Notes: generated from the sequence alone by a model not told the origin. Positions 36,087-45,357 are shown, counted from the stretch's first letter. The stretch: 52,901 bases of DNA from an uncultured Clostridia bacterium (GCA_947165425.1 CAMVAJ010000008.1:1-52901); one strand, 5' to 3'. A program made the numbers and translations.

Positions 36087-37550
36087 ATGTCGAAGGTCCA
36101 GATCCATGTGGACGTGAACCATCCCGGCGCGACCATCAGCCGTAACCTCTACGGCCAGTTCTCCGAGCACCTCGGGCGCTGCATCTACGGCGGCGTATTC
36201 GTGGGCGAGGGATCCCCCATTCCCAATGTCAACGGCATGCGCAAGGACGTGGTGGACGCCCTGCGCGAGCTGAAGGTGCCGGTGCTGCGCTGGCCCGGCG
36301 GCTGCTTCGCCGACGAGTACCACTGGCGCGACGGCATCGGCCCGAAGGAGAGCCGCAAGCGCATGGTGAACACCAACTGGGGCGGCGTGGTGGAGGACAA
36401 CTCCTTCGGCACGCACGAGTTCCTGGAGCTCTGCCGGCAGATCGGCTGCGAGCCCTACATCAACATGAACGTCGGCTCCGGCTCCGTGCAGGAGATGGCG
36501 GAGTGGGTCGAGTACCTCAACGCGGACGGGGACGGCACGGTGGCGCAGGAGCGCTGGGCCAACGGCCGGAAGGAGCCCTTCGGCGTGAAGTACATCGGCG
36601 TGGGCAATGAGAACTGGGGCTGCGGCGGCAACATGCGGCCCGAGTTCTACGCGGACCTCTACCGGCGGTATCAGACCTTCTGCCGCAACTACGGCTCCCA
36701 CCGGCTCTGCCGCATCGCCTGCGGTCCCAACGGCGACGACACGAACTGGACGGAGGTGGTGATGAAGCAGGCGGGCGGCTTCATGGATGCCCTGACCATG
36801 CACTACTACACCGTCCCGGGCGAGTGGGAGCACAAGGGCAGCGCCACCAATTTCGACACGGAGAAGTACCTGCGCACCCTGACCGCCGCGGCGAAGATCG
36901 AGCCCATCCTCGAGAGCCACCTGGCGGTGATGGACCGCTTTGACCCCAAGCGCCGGGTGGGTCTGATCATCGACGAGTGGGGCTGCTGGTTCGACGTGGA
37001 GCCCGGCACCAACCCCGGCTTCCTCTACCAGCAGAACACGATGCGCGACGCCATGGTCGCGGCGCTGTCGCTGAATATCTTCAACCGGCACGCCGACCGG
37101 ATCGTGATGGCGAACATCGCCCAGATGGTCAACGTCCTGCAGGCCATGATCCTCACCGACGGAGAGCAGATGGTGCTGACGCCGACCTATCACGTTTTCC
37201 ACATGTACCGTCCGCACATGGACGCGCAGCTGCTGGACACCGCCGTCTTCGCCGACGAGACGGCGAAGGGCCTCAAGCAGGTGACGGCCTCCGCCTCCGT
37301 GAAAGACGGAAAGGTCACGCTGACCGCCGCGAACCTCTCCCCCGACGAGGAGGCGGAGATCGAGCTGGCGCTGCCGGGGCTGGGACAGGACACCGAATAC
37401 ACGCTGCTGACCGGGGCCATGGGGGCGTACAACGACTTCGGCGACGGCGCGGAGCGCGTGAAGCCGGCCGCGGTCAAGGGGCTGAAGAAGGCCGGGGAGA
37501 AGTGGCTGCTGACGCTGCCGCCCTGCTCGGTCGCGGCGCTGACAGTGTAA
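36087..37550 (+). CDS. abfA: GH51 alpha-L-arabinofuranosidase, intracellular
   Basis: 487 residues without signal peptide, so it acts inside the cell on imported arabino-oligosaccharides. The GH51 fold motifs are clear: [17 protein letters not shown] at the start, [19 protein letters not shown], the acid/base Glu175 in [20 protein letters not shown], and the nucleophile Glu297 in [10 protein letters not shown]. The C-terminal ~120 residues form the beta-sandwich. It frees terminal arabinofuranose from arabinan or arabinoxylan fragments. It is the only sugar gene in an otherwise housekeeping operon, 59 bp after ylbF, and ends at a strong terminator. GCGGAGGAG precedes the ATG. Confidence 0.95.
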   Translation: MSKVQIHVDVNHPGATISRNLYGQFSEHLGRCIYGGVFVGEGSPIPNVNGMRKDVVDALRELKVPVLRWPGGCFADEYHWRDGIGPKESRKRMVNTNWGGVVEDNSFGTHEFLELCRQIGCEPYINMNVGSGSVQEMAEWVEYLNADGDGTVAQERWANGRKEPFGVKYIGVGNENWGCGGNMRPEFYADLYRRYQTFCRNYGSHRLCRIACGPNGDDTNWTEVVMKQAGGFMDALTMHYYTVPGEWEHKGSATNFDTEKYLRTLTAAAKIEPILESHLAVMDRFDPKRRVGLIIDEWGCWFDVEPGTNPGFLYQQNTMRDAMVAALSLNIFNRHADRIVMANIAQMVNVLQAMILTDGEQMVLTPTYHVFHMYRPHMDAQLLDTAVFADETAKGLKQVTASASVKDGKVTLTAANLSPDEEAEIELALPGLGQDTEYTLLTGAMGAYNDFGDGAERVKPAAVKGLKKAGEKWLLTLPPCSVAALTV

Positions 37551-37565
37551 GACACAGACACAATC

Positions 37566-37603
37566 ACGGACAGCGGATCTGCCACGGTCCGCTGTCCGTT
37601 TTA
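37566..37603 (+). terminator. Rho-independent terminator after GH51
   Basis: A perfect 12-bp stem (37566-37577 with 37588-37599) with a 10-nt loop, then TTTTAT. It closes the yicC-to-GH51 transcript. Confidence 0.9.
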
Positions 37604-37627
37604 TCAAGGACGGCGGGGAGAGAGAGC

Positions 37628-37900
37628 ATGGAGGCTTTGAGCGCGGGCGCGGCGCCCTGCCGCTGCCTGCTGGCGGACAGCATGCCGGAGATGGCGGCGA
37701 CGGTGGCGGACTATGTGGCCACCCTCCCGGCGGAAGCCCGGGCGGCGGAGGAGACCCGGCAGGCGCGCCTGCAGCGGTGCCTGGCGTGCCCGTCGCTGCG
37801 GAACGGGACCTGCGCCCTCTGCGGCTGCTACGTGGAGGCCCGGACGGCCAAGCGCCGCAGCCGCTGCCCCGCGAGCCCGCCCAAATGGAGAGAAGCATGA
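37628..37900 (+). CDS. small Cys-rich protein, DUF6171-like
   Basis: 90 residues. The second half is CLACPSLRNGTCALCGCY, then a basic stretch and RCPASPPKW. This arrangement of CxxC, CxxCGC, a late CP and a closing Trp resembles the small DUF6171 family common in Clostridia and phages, probably a zinc-binding module. Function is unknown. The start follows GGGGAGAG and sits 24 bp after the terminator, with no promoter I can name between. Its stop codon overlaps the mltG start (ATGA), so the pair is cotranslated. Confidence 0.72.
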   Translation: MEALSAGAAPCRCLLADSMPEMAATVADYVATLPAEARAAEETRQARLQRCLACPSLRNGTCALCGCYVEARTAKRRSRCPASPPKWREA

Positions 37901-39099
37901 GCAGAGACAGCCGAAACCGGTACGACCGGGATTACACCTACCGGACCCTCCACGAGGAGGAGAAGTGGGACGTGCGCTGGTACAGCGCCCTGTGGCGCGT
38001 GCTGCGGCCGGTGCTGGTGATCAGCGCCGCGCTGGTGCTGGTGCTGGGCCTGCTGACCGGGCTGTGGCAGTATGTGTACGGCCGGTACGCCGCCCCGACG
38101 GCCCAGACCGGGGAGACGGTGACCTTCGAGGTCGCCTCCGGCCAGAGCCTCAGCCGCGTGGCGAACAACCTGGAGAAGGCCGGGCTGATCCGCTCCGCCT
38201 CCGTGTTCAAGTACTACTGCGACTTCGCAGGCATGGGGCAGAAGATCCAGATCGGCACCTACGCCCTCTACCCCGGGATGACGATCCAGGAGATCGCCGA
38301 CCGGCTGACCGCCGGCGACGGCAACCCGATCGTGACGACCGTCACGCTGATCCCCGGCTGGACGGTGGAGGACTTCGCGGCCTACCTGGTCCAGCGGGGC
38401 CTTGTGCGGGATCCGGCGCGCTTCCTCGAGCTGTGCCGCACGGGGGACGCCTTCGCCGACTATATGTATATCGCGGACGTGCTGGCCTCCCCGGACCGCG
38501 CCCAGCGCCGCTACGCGCTGGAGGGCTACCTCGCGCCCAACACCTACGAGATCTACCTGACCGCGACGGAGGAGGAGATCCTGCGGCGGCTGCTGTCGCA
38601 GACGGACCGCGTCTTCCCGGCGGAGGCCCAGGACCGGGCGGACGAGCTGGGCTACGACATGGACGACATCCTGACCCTGGCCTCGATGGTGGAGAAGGAG
38701 GCCAAGACCAAGGACTTCGCCAAGGTGGCGGCGGTGTTCCACAACCGCCTGCGCAAGGGCATGACCCTGGGGAGCGACGTCACGATCCACTATGCCGCCG
38801 GGATCAGCCGCATGGCGCTGACGGACGCCGATCTGGCGGTGGACAGCCCTTACAACACCTACACCCACCAGGGCCTCCCCCCGGGGCCGATCTGCAACCC
38901 GTCGCAGGAGGCGATCGAGGCGGCGCTCTACCCGGACGAGACCTATCTCTCCGGAGGGTACCTCTACTTCTGCGCGAAGGAGCCGGCCAGCGGGGAGCTC
39001 TACTTCTCCAAAACGCAGCAGGAGCACGAGGCCGCGGTGGCGGTCTACCGCCCCCTGTGGCAGGCGTGGGATGCGGAGCGGGAGGCGCAGCCGAAATGA
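37897..39099 (+). CDS. mltG: endolytic murein transglycosylase MltG
   Basis: 400 residues. A charged cytoplasmic N-terminus is followed by one membrane helix (~36-58). A LysM-like subdomain (TFEVASGQSLSRVANNLEKA) and the YceG catalytic domain lie outside. The catalytic Glu is in ASMVEKEAK (Glu266), and the family signatures TIHYAAG and YNTYTHQGLPPGPI follow. MltG cuts nascent glycan strands and so helps set their length. I chose ATG 37897, with GGAGAG 6 nt upstream and overlap with the previous stop; an in-frame ATG at 37885 is an alternative. B. subtilis has the same mltG (yrrL)-to-U32 order. Confidence 0.93.
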   Translation: MSRDSRNRYDRDYTYRTLHEEEKWDVRWYSALWRVLRPVLVISAALVLVLGLLTGLWQYVYGRYAAPTAQTGETVTFEVASGQSLSRVANNLEKAGLIRSASVFKYYCDFAGMGQKIQIGTYALYPGMTIQEIADRLTAGDGNPIVTTVTLIPGWTVEDFAAYLVQRGLVRDPARFLELCRTGDAFADYMYIADVLASPDRAQRRYALEGYLAPNTYEIYLTATEEEILRRLLSQTDRVFPAEAQDRADELGYDMDDILTLASMVEKEAKTKDFAKVAAVFHNRLRKGMTLGSDVTIHYAAGISRMALTDADLAVDSPYNTYTHQGLPPGPICNPSQEAIEAALYPDETYLSGGYLYFCAKEPASGELYFSKTQQEHEAAVAVYRPLWQAWDAEREAQPK

Positions 39100-40343
39100 A
39101 CGAACCCATCCGGATCCCGGAGCTGCTGGCCCCGGCCGGCAACATGGATTCCCTGCGGGCGGCGGTGCGCTTCGGCGCGGACGCGGTCTACGGCGGGATG
39201 AAACGCTTCGGCCTGCGGGCCTTCGCGGGCAATTTTGACGAGGCGGCGCTGCGCGAGGCGGTGGAGATCTGCCACCGGGCGGGCGTCCGCTTCTATGTGA
39301 CGATGAACATTTTCCCCTACGACGACGAGCTGGACGCCTTCTGCGAGGCGGGCCGGGCGGCCCTCGGGGCGGGGGTGGACGCGGCGATCGTCTCGGATCT
39401 CGGGGCGGTCTGCGCGCTGCGCGAGCGCGTGCCCGAGCTCCCCATCCACGTCAGCACCCAGGCCTCCACGGTGAACCTGTCCGCCGTCCGCCACTGGCGG
39501 GCGCTGGGCTGCCAGCGGGTGATCCTCGCCCGGGAGATGAGCCTGGAGCGGATCGGGCGGCTCTGCGCCGGCCTGCCGGAGGGGATGGAGATCGAGACCT
39601 TTGTCCACGGGGCCAGCTGCATGGCCTGGAGCGGCCGCTGCATGCTCTCGGCTGAGCTGGCCGGGCGCAGCGGCAACCGTGGGGCCTGCGCCCAGCCCTG
39701 CCGCTGGCAGTACGCGGTGGAGGAGCTGAAGCGGCCCGGGGAGTACCTGCCCGTGGCGGAGGACGCCCGGGGCACCTATATCTTCTCGGCCCGGGATCTG
39801 AACCTGATGCCCTATCTGCCGCAGCTGTGCGCCGCGGGGGTCTCCTCGCTGAAGATCGAGGGCCGGATGAAGACGGAGTACTACGTCGCGACGGTCACCG
39901 GGGCCTACCGGCGGGCGCTGGACGCGCTGCGTGTCTCGGAGGAGGTCTTCCGCGCCGGGCTGCCCGGCTGGATGGACGAGCTGCGGGCCGCGAGCCACCG
40001 GGCCTGGGACACCGGCTTCCTGCTGGGGGCGCCCCAGACGCCGGGCGGGGCGGAGGGCTTCTCCCAGACCCGGGAGTATGTGGCGCGGGCGCTTGAGGGC
40101 GCGCCGGCGGGGGAGGAGGCGGTTTTTGAGCTGAAAAACCGCTTCTACCGCGGCGACACGCTGGAGCTGATGACGCCGGAGGGCGTGAGGACGGTAACCG
40201 CGCCTTCCTTCGTGCGGGAGAAGACCGGCGAGACGCTGGACACCTTCGGCGTGGCCGGGGAGCGGATCCGCATGGCGCTGCCCGTGGCGGTGGGCGCCGG
40301 GGATATGCTGCGGGGGCCGACCCGCAACCACCGTGAGGCCTGA
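39096..40343 (+). CDS. U32-family peptidase-like protein, TrhP/YegQ type
   Basis: 415 residues. ELLAPAGNMDSLRAAVRFGADAVYGG opens the TIM-barrel; the U32 signature ETFVHGASCMAWSGRCMLS is followed by NRGACAQPCRW. Cys175, 182, 198 and 202 form the iron-sulfur-type quartet found in TrhP. TrhP and its relatives help 5-hydroxylate wobble uridine in tRNA, using prephenate; older annotations call them collagenase-like proteases. A tRNA role is the better supported assumption. The start codon overlaps the mltG stop by 4 bp (ATGA). In B. subtilis the homologous yrrN/yrrO pair follows yrrL. Confidence 0.88.
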   Translation: MNEPIRIPELLAPAGNMDSLRAAVRFGADAVYGGMKRFGLRAFAGNFDEAALREAVEICHRAGVRFYVTMNIFPYDDELDAFCEAGRAALGAGVDAAIVSDLGAVCALRERVPELPIHVSTQASTVNLSAVRHWRALGCQRVILAREMSLERIGRLCAGLPEGMEIETFVHGASCMAWSGRCMLSAELAGRSGNRGACAQPCRWQYAVEELKRPGEYLPVAEDARGTYIFSARDLNLMPYLPQLCAAGVSSLKIEGRMKTEYYVATVTGAYRRALDALRVSEEVFRAGLPGWMDELRAASHRAWDTGFLLGAPQTPGGAEGFSQTREYVARALEGAPAGEEAVFELKNRFYRGDTLELMTPEGVRTVTAPSFVREKTGETLDTFGVAGERIRMALPVAVGAGDMLRGPTRNHREA

Positions 40344-40358
40344 GGGAGGCTTTGACCG

Positions 40359-41609
40359 ATGTATAACCTCTTTGACTATCTGACCTGGCGCGGGGATCTC
40401 TCCTTCCGCCAGGTGCCCTTCAACGATTTCGACGCGGCGATGCTGGCCTGCGCGGTCTATGTGGACGTGGGGGACGCGTGCCGCACGGACGAGGGGACGC
40501 CGCTGTTCGAGCTGGGCCGCAAGATGGAGGGGCGCAAACGCCCCACCCGCGATTTCGTCGTGCTGTGCGACCGGCTGCTGCAGCAGATGCTGACCACGCC
40601 CCGCTGGCGCAATGCGGTCTTCTCCCGCTTTGTGGATATCCTGGACGGAACGCGGCAGATTCAGTTCGCGGCCCTGTGCTGCGATATCCCGGAGGTGGGG
40701 CGCGTGCTCTGCTTCCGGGGGACGGACAACTCGCTGATCGGCTGGCGCGAGGACTTCGCCATGAGCTATGAGACCGTGCCGGCCCAGAACGCGGCCCTGG
40801 CCTACACCGAGGCCTGCGGCGGGGACGCGGATCTCCCGCTCTACCTGGTGGGCCACTCCAAGGGCGGCAACCTGGCCTCCTACGCGGCGGTGACCGCCCG
40901 GCCGGAGATCCAGGACCGCATCGTCGGGGCCTGGTCCCTGGACGGCCCGGGGCTGAACGATGAGCTGATCGCCTCGGAGAGCTACCGCCGGGTGCTGCCC
41001 CGGCTCCACGCCCTGATCCCGGAGGCCTCCATCATCGGCCTGCTGATGGGCGCGAACCCGACCCAGACCATCATCCGCTCCGCCGCCGCCGGCATCCAGC
41101 AGCACAACGTCTTCTCCTGGAGCGTCCTCCCGCCCTGTGGCTGGGACGTGGCGGAGCAGACCACCCTCTCCTCCCAGATCATCGACCGCACCCTTCACGA
41201 CTGGCTGCGGGAGGCGACGCCGGAGCAGCGGCGGGTCTTCATGGACGCGCTCTTCGACGTGCTGGAGTCCACCGGGGCCTCCACGACCACGGAGATGAAG
41301 GCGAACCTGCTGCCGCAGCTGCCGAACCTGGCCCGGGCGGCGGGGGGCATCGACCGGCAGACGGGGCAGATGATCCTGCGCCTGATGGGCCAGCTGGTCA
41401 GCCTCTCGGCGGCCAACAGCCTCGACCTGGGCCTCGCCCCGGCGCTGTCCAGGGCGGCGGAGACCGCGGCCGGCTTCATCCAGTCCAAGCTGAACAGCCT
41501 GGAGAAGCGCAATGAAAAGCGCCTGGAGCAGAGCGCGGAGACCGCGCCGGTGCTCCCGCCCGTGACGGCCCTGCCGGCGGGGGAGGGGAAGGAGGAGCCC
41601 CATGAGTGA
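40359..41609 (+). CDS. Mbeg1-like (DUF2974) alpha/beta-hydrolase
   Basis: 416 residues. NLFDYLTWRGDLSFRQVPFN at the start is the conserved DUF2974 opening. YLVGHSKGGNLASYAA contains the GxSxG nucleophile elbow with Ser167, and LDGPGLND follows, so this is a lipase- or esterase-like fold. No signal peptide is present. Family members are common in gut Firmicutes and their substrate is unknown. A helical C-terminal third (~290-390) ends in a charged, proline-rich tail that overlaps the next gene by 8 bp. Confidence 0.83.
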   Translation: MYNLFDYLTWRGDLSFRQVPFNDFDAAMLACAVYVDVGDACRTDEGTPLFELGRKMEGRKRPTRDFVVLCDRLLQQMLTTPRWRNAVFSRFVDILDGTRQIQFAALCCDIPEVGRVLCFRGTDNSLIGWREDFAMSYETVPAQNAALAYTEACGGDADLPLYLVGHSKGGNLASYAAVTARPEIQDRIVGAWSLDGPGLNDELIASESYRRVLPRLHALIPEASIIGLLMGANPTQTIIRSAAAGIQQHNVFSWSVLPPCGWDVAEQTTLSSQIIDRTLHDWLREATPEQRRVFMDALFDVLESTGASTTTEMKANLLPQLPNLARAAGGIDRQTGQMILRLMGQLVSLSAANSLDLGLAPALSRAAETAAGFIQSKLNSLEKRNEKRLEQSAETAPVLPPVTALPAGEGKEEPHE

Positions 41610-42177
41610 ACAGACAACCGGCCTCCCCGGGCGGGAGGAGATTTTCGGGATCCTGGACGCCTGCGTGGGCGAGCTCTGCGCGCAGGGCGGCCTGGAGCCG
41701 GGCGGCGTCATCGTGCTGGGCTGCTCCACCTCGGAGGTGGCGGGCGCGGTGATCGGCCACGGGAGCGTGCCCGCCCTGGGGGAGACCATCGCGGCGGCCA
41801 TGCTGGCGGCCTGCCGGGCGCGGGGCCTGCGAGCCGTGTTCCAGTGCTGCGAGCACCTGAACCGGGCGCTGGTGATGGAGCGGGAGACCCTGCGGACCCT
41901 GGGACTCACCCGGGTGCATGCGATCCCGCAGCCCAAGGCCGGCGGCAGCGTGCCCGCCGCGGCCTGGAGGCTGATGGACGCGCCGGCCCTGGCGATGGCA
42001 ATCCAGGCGGACGCGGCGATCGACATCGGGGACACCCTGGTGGGGATGCACATCCGCCCGGTGGCGGTGCCGCTGCGGCCGACCCAGCCGCGGCTGGGCG
42101 GGGCCCGGATCGTGATGGCCTACAGCCGCCCGCCGCTGATCGGCGGCGCCCGGGCCGTATACACAGAAAACACATGA
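41602..42177 (+). CDS. ywlG: TIGR01440/UPF0340 family protein, YwlG-like
   Basis: 191 residues. The family marks are LGCSTSEVAG near residue 40, VFQCCEHLNRALVME near 80, and IDIGDTLVGMHIRPVAVP near 140. The protein is conserved across Firmicutes and has no established biochemical role. Conserved Cys and His residues could bind metal. Its ATG lies inside the end of the upstream gene, with GGGGAAGGAGG as its binding site. Confidence 0.88.
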   Translation: MSEQTTGLPGREEIFGILDACVGELCAQGGLEPGGVIVLGCSTSEVAGAVIGHGSVPALGETIAAAMLAACRARGLRAVFQCCEHLNRALVMERETLRTLGLTRVHAIPQPKAGGSVPAAAWRLMDAPALAMAIQADAAIDIGDTLVGMHIRPVAVPLRPTQPRLGGARIVMAYSRPPLIGGARAVYTENT

Positions 42178-42183
42178 AAAGAC

Positions 42184-42212
42184 TTCCAACACGGGGTCAA
42201 ATGTGGTATAAT
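42184..42212 (+). promoter_or_regulatory. promoter of the alr operon
   Basis: TTCCAA (42184-42189), 17-bp spacer, TATAAT (42207-42212). The predicted transcription start (about 42219) is only ~14 nt before the alr ATG and cuts into the AGGAGAG ribosome binding site, giving an unusually short leader. Confidence 0.7.
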
Positions 42213-42232
42213 AGCAGGAGAGAACATACAAC

Positions 42233-43333
42233 ATGGAAGGGAATACCCGCACGATCGACCTGGAGGCCATCCGGGCGAACGTCCGCGCGCTGCGGGCGCT
42301 GACGCCGGAGCGCGCCGCGCTGATGGCGGTGGTGAAGGCGGACGCCTACGGACACGGGGCCTGCCAGGTGGCGAGGGCGGCGCTGCAGGCCGGCGCCTCC
42401 GCGCTGGCGGTGGCCCGGGTGGACGAGGGCGAGGAGCTGCGCGCGGAGGGCATCGGCGCGCCGGTGCTGGTGCTCGGCCTCTGCGGACCCGAGGAGACGC
42501 GGCGGGCCGCCGCCCTGGGGCTGACCCTGACGGTCAGCGGCCCCGAGAGCGCGGAGACGCTGGGCCGCGCGGCCGCCGAGACACAGCGGGAGCTGCGCTG
42601 CCATCTGAAGCTGGACACCGGCATGGGCCGGATCGGATGCCGGAGCGAGGCGGAGGTCCGCCGGACGCTGGCCGCGCTGGCGGCAGCGCCGGGCGTGAAG
42701 CTGACGGGGGTCTACTCCCATCTGGCCGACGCGGACGGGGACGGCCCGGAGGCCACGGAGGAGCAGCTGCGCCGCTTCGCGCGGATGCTGACGCTGCTGC
42801 CAGAGGGCCTCTGCCGCCATATCGCCAACTCCGCGGCGATTCACCGGCTGATGCCGCGGGCGGCCTACGACATGGTGCGCATGGGCATCAGCCTTTACGG
42901 ATATCCGCCGGTGGAGACGGAGACGGCGCTCCGCCCGGCCATGCGCTGGGAGGCGCCGGTGACCTATGTCAAGACCCTGCCGGCGGGGGAGAGCGTCAGC
43001 TACGGCTGCACCTGGCGGGCCCCGCGGGAGAGCCGGATCGCCACGGTGGCGGTGGGCTACGGCGACGGCTACCACCGCTGCATGAGCGGGAAGGCCCAGG
43101 CCCTGATCCACGGGCGGCGCGCGCCGGTGGTGGGGCGGATCTGCATGGATCAGATGATGCTGGACGTGACCGGCATCCCCGGGGTGAACCCCGGCGACAC
43201 CGTGACGCTCCTGGGCCGGGACGGCGGGGAGACCATCACGGCGGAGGATTTAGCCGCCTGGGCTGGGACGATCCCCTACGAGCTGCTGCTCTCCGCCACC
43301 GGGCGCGTGCGGCGGATCTGGGAGAACGCCTGA
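42233..43333 (+). CDS. alr: alanine racemase
   Basis: 366 residues. The PLP lysine is Lys35 in VVKADAYGHG, and the opposite-face catalytic Tyr257 lies in SVSYGCTW. HLKLDTGMGRIG and VGRICMDQMMLDVT are also present. It interconverts L- and D-alanine for peptidoglycan. MEGNTRTIDLEAIRANV is the usual family start, so the ATG is right despite the short leader. The next gene begins 1 bp after the stop. Confidence 0.97.
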   Translation: MEGNTRTIDLEAIRANVRALRALTPERAALMAVVKADAYGHGACQVARAALQAGASALAVARVDEGEELRAEGIGAPVLVLGLCGPEETRRAAALGLTLTVSGPESAETLGRAAAETQRELRCHLKLDTGMGRIGCRSEAEVRRTLAALAAAPGVKLTGVYSHLADADGDGPEATEEQLRRFARMLTLLPEGLCRHIANSAAIHRLMPRAAYDMVRMGISLYGYPPVETETALRPAMRWEAPVTYVKTLPAGESVSYGCTWRAPRESRIATVAVGYGDGYHRCMSGKAQALIHGRRAPVVGRICMDQMMLDVTGIPGVNPGDTVTLLGRDGGETITAEDLAAWAGTIPYELLLSATGRVRRIWENA

Positions 43334-43334
43334 G

Positions 43335-43949
43335 ATGGACCCGCAAGTGCGCGAAGCCAAGCGGGCGCTCCGCCGGGAGCTCCGGGAGCGCGCGCCGGAC
43401 GCGAAAGCCCTCGCGCGGGAGAGCGCGGAGGTGACGGCGCTGATCGCCGGCTGGGAGGTCTTCCGGCGGGCCGATGTGATCGCGGCCTACCTGCCCCTGC
43501 CGGGGGAGACGGACATCACGCCGCTCCTGCGGCAGATTTTGGCGGAGGGCCGGACCCTGGCGCTGCCCAGGACGGCGCGCGATCTTTCCATGACTTTTCA
43601 CAGGGCCGGGGCCCTGGAGGCCCTGGACCGGGACGCCTGGGGCATCCCCGCCCCGCCGGCGGACAGCCCGCCGATCCCGGCGGAGGAGATCCGGCTGATG
43701 CTGACGCCGCTGACCGCCGTTGACGCGCGCGGTTTCCGGCTGGGCAAGGGCGGCGGCTGCTACGACCGGTATCTGGCGGAGCACCCCGGGCTGCGGGCCG
43801 TGACGCTGGGCGTCGCCCGGCGGGGCCAGTGGGTCCCGCGGGTCCCCGCCGGGGCGTGGGACATGCCGCTGCGATGGGCGACCGATCCGGCATCGGGTGT
43901 CATCCGGGGTTTTGCGCCGGGGACGCGGTTGGAGGAGGAGACATTTTGA
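43335..43949 (+). CDS. 5-formyltetrahydrofolate cyclo-ligase
   Basis: 204 residues. The ATP/folate motif RLGKGGGCYDRYLAE and the earlier AAYLPLPGETDITPLL and WGIPAP segments define the 5-FCL/MTHFS family. It uses ATP to turn 5-formyl-THF into 5,10-methenyl-THF, recovering an inactive folate. The start ATG follows the alr stop at once, and its own stop overlaps the TTG start of the next gene, so the cluster is tightly coupled. Confidence 0.93.
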   Translation: MDPQVREAKRALRRELRERAPDAKALARESAEVTALIAGWEVFRRADVIAAYLPLPGETDITPLLRQILAEGRTLALPRTARDLSMTFHRAGALEALDRDAWGIPAPPADSPPIPAEEIRLMLTPLTAVDARGFRLGKGGGCYDRYLAEHPGLRAVTLGVARRGQWVPRVPAGAWDMPLRWATDPASGVIRGFAPGTRLEEETF

Positions 43950-44752
43950 CCAAGCACAATCCGGGGACAGCCCCCGAGGCGGGCAAGCCCTATCTGACGG
44001 GCAGCCCCGTGGATCAGCAGACGCCGAAGGCGGCGCTGTCCCTGTTCGCGACCTTTCTGATGATGGGCTTCGTCTATCTGCTGCTGGGCGGCATGTTCGG
44101 CGGGAGCGGCTGGTACGCGGTGGCGCTGAACGTGGCGCTCCTGCTGGTGACCTGGCTGATCTACTACTCCCTTGGCCAGTCCGCGGGCGCGCAGGCCGTC
44201 AACCACGGCGAGATCATGCTCCGCCGCCTGGAGACGGAGCGGGAGGTGAGCCAGGCGGAGCGGGCGAGGTGCTACCATCCGCTCAAGGGCCTGATCACCG
44301 GGCTCCTGGCGGCGGCTCCGCTGCTGGTGCTCACGGCGGTCTTCGCCCTGATCACCAGGCGGCAGATGTATACGCCGGGGATGCTCCCCTCCTGGGTCAG
44401 CTCGATGTCCTCCAGACCGGATATCCTCGAGCCGCTGACGGTCTACACGACCGTCCCGCCCTTCAGCGCGGAGGGCGTGGTGCGGATCATCGTGCGCATG
44501 CTGGTGATGCCCTGGATCAACCTGTTCGGCCAGGGCGGCGCGGATCAGCTGCTGCTGGTGGAGCGGCTCGCGCCGCTGCTGATCCTGCTCCCGTCGCTGT
44601 GCTACGGCCTGGGCTATCTCCTGGGCACCCGGGAGCGGGCCCGCGTCCACGCCAACATTGAGGAGGGCAAGCGCCGACAGCGCCGCAAGGCGAACCGGGC
44701 CCGCCGCGCGAAGGCGAAGCAGCCGGCCCGCGGCCCAGAGCGCCTGAACTGA
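43946..44752 (+). CDS. polytopic membrane protein of unknown function, TTG start
   Basis: 268 residues. No ATG or GTG is well placed, but GGAGGAGGAG stands 5 nt before a TTG at 43946 that overlaps the previous stop (TTGA). The hydrophobic segments are at about 29-50, 57-77, 114-137, 178-195 and 207-228, so four or five membrane helices, with a basic Arg/Lys tail (~229-268). I recognise no catalytic motif or family. Position between the folate gene and rsmD, with tight spacing on both sides, suggests a conserved local operon member. Confidence 0.75.
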   Translation: MTKHNPGTAPEAGKPYLTGSPVDQQTPKAALSLFATFLMMGFVYLLLGGMFGGSGWYAVALNVALLLVTWLIYYSLGQSAGAQAVNHGEIMLRRLETEREVSQAERARCYHPLKGLITGLLAAAPLLVLTAVFALITRRQMYTPGMLPSWVSSMSSRPDILEPLTVYTTVPPFSAEGVVRIIVRMLVMPWINLFGQGGADQLLLVERLAPLLILLPSLCYGLGYLLGTRERARVHANIEEGKRRQRRKANRARRAKAKQPARGPERLN

Positions 44753-44754
44753 CG

Positions 44755-45357
44755 GTGCGGATCATCGCGGGGGAGGCCCGCTCGAGGGTGATCGAGGCGC
44801 CGAGGGGGCGCGACACCCGCCCCACCCTGGACCGGGTGCGGGAGAACCTGTTCAACATTCTGGCGCGGCGCGTGCCCGGCGCGCGGGTGCTGGATCTCTT
44901 CGCCGGGAGCGGGGCCCTCTCGCTGGAGGCCCTCAGCCGCGGCGCGGCCTGCGCGGTGCTGTGCGACCGGGACCGCGAGGCGAACCGGGTGGAGCTGAAG
45001 AACATCGCCAGCCTGGGCTACGAGGGCCGGACGCGGGTCTTCCGCGCGGACTGGCGGCAGGCGCTGGACACGCTGAGGCGTGAGGGGGCGACCTTTGACC
45101 TGGTCTTTCTGGACCCGCCCTACGCCATGGGCGATCTGCGGGACGTGACGGAGTGCCTGCTGCCGCTGCTGGCGGAGGGGGCGCTGATCGTGACCGAGCA
45201 CCAGGCGGGGCACCCTTACGTCATGGGCGGCGCGCTAAAGCAGACCGATACGCGCCGCTGGGGCTACGCGGGCGTGACCTTCTATACCCGGAGCGAAAAC
45301 GCCCCGGGAGAGGAGAGAGAAGATGGAGCGGATTTGCCTGTTTCCGGGGAGCTTTGA
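44755..45357 (+). CDS. rsmD: 16S rRNA (guanine966-N2)-methyltransferase
   Basis: 200 residues with a GTG start 2 bp after the previous stop. IIAGEARSRVIEAPRG at the N-terminus, the SAM-binding LDLFAGSGALSLEA (~46-59) and the catalytic FLDPPY (118-123) are family hallmarks. It methylates G966 in helix 31 of 16S rRNA. The last ~12 codons overlap the coaD gene by 35 bp in another frame; the extra length is slightly more than usual for RsmD. The rsmD-coaD pairing is widespread in bacteria. Confidence 0.94.
   Translation: MRIIAGEARSRVIEAPRGRDTRPTLDRVRENLFNILARRVPGARVLDLFAGSGALSLEALSRGAACAVLCDRDREANRVELKNIASLGYEGRTRVFRADWRQALDTLRREGATFDLVFLDPPYAMGDLRDVTECLLPLLAEGALIVTEHQAGHPYVMGGALKQTDTRRWGYAGVTFYTRSENAPGEEREDGADLPVSGEL

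Noticed and set aside
37885-37896. Upstream ATG (37885) as the mltG start
   Set aside because: GGAGAG lies just before ATG 37897, which also gives the 4-bp overlap seen at neighbouring junctions. The upstream ATG has no good binding site.
39045-42053. A 1,002-codon antisense frame across the U32 and DUF2974 genes
   Set aside because: Sense frames have full family motifs and proper ribosome binding sites.
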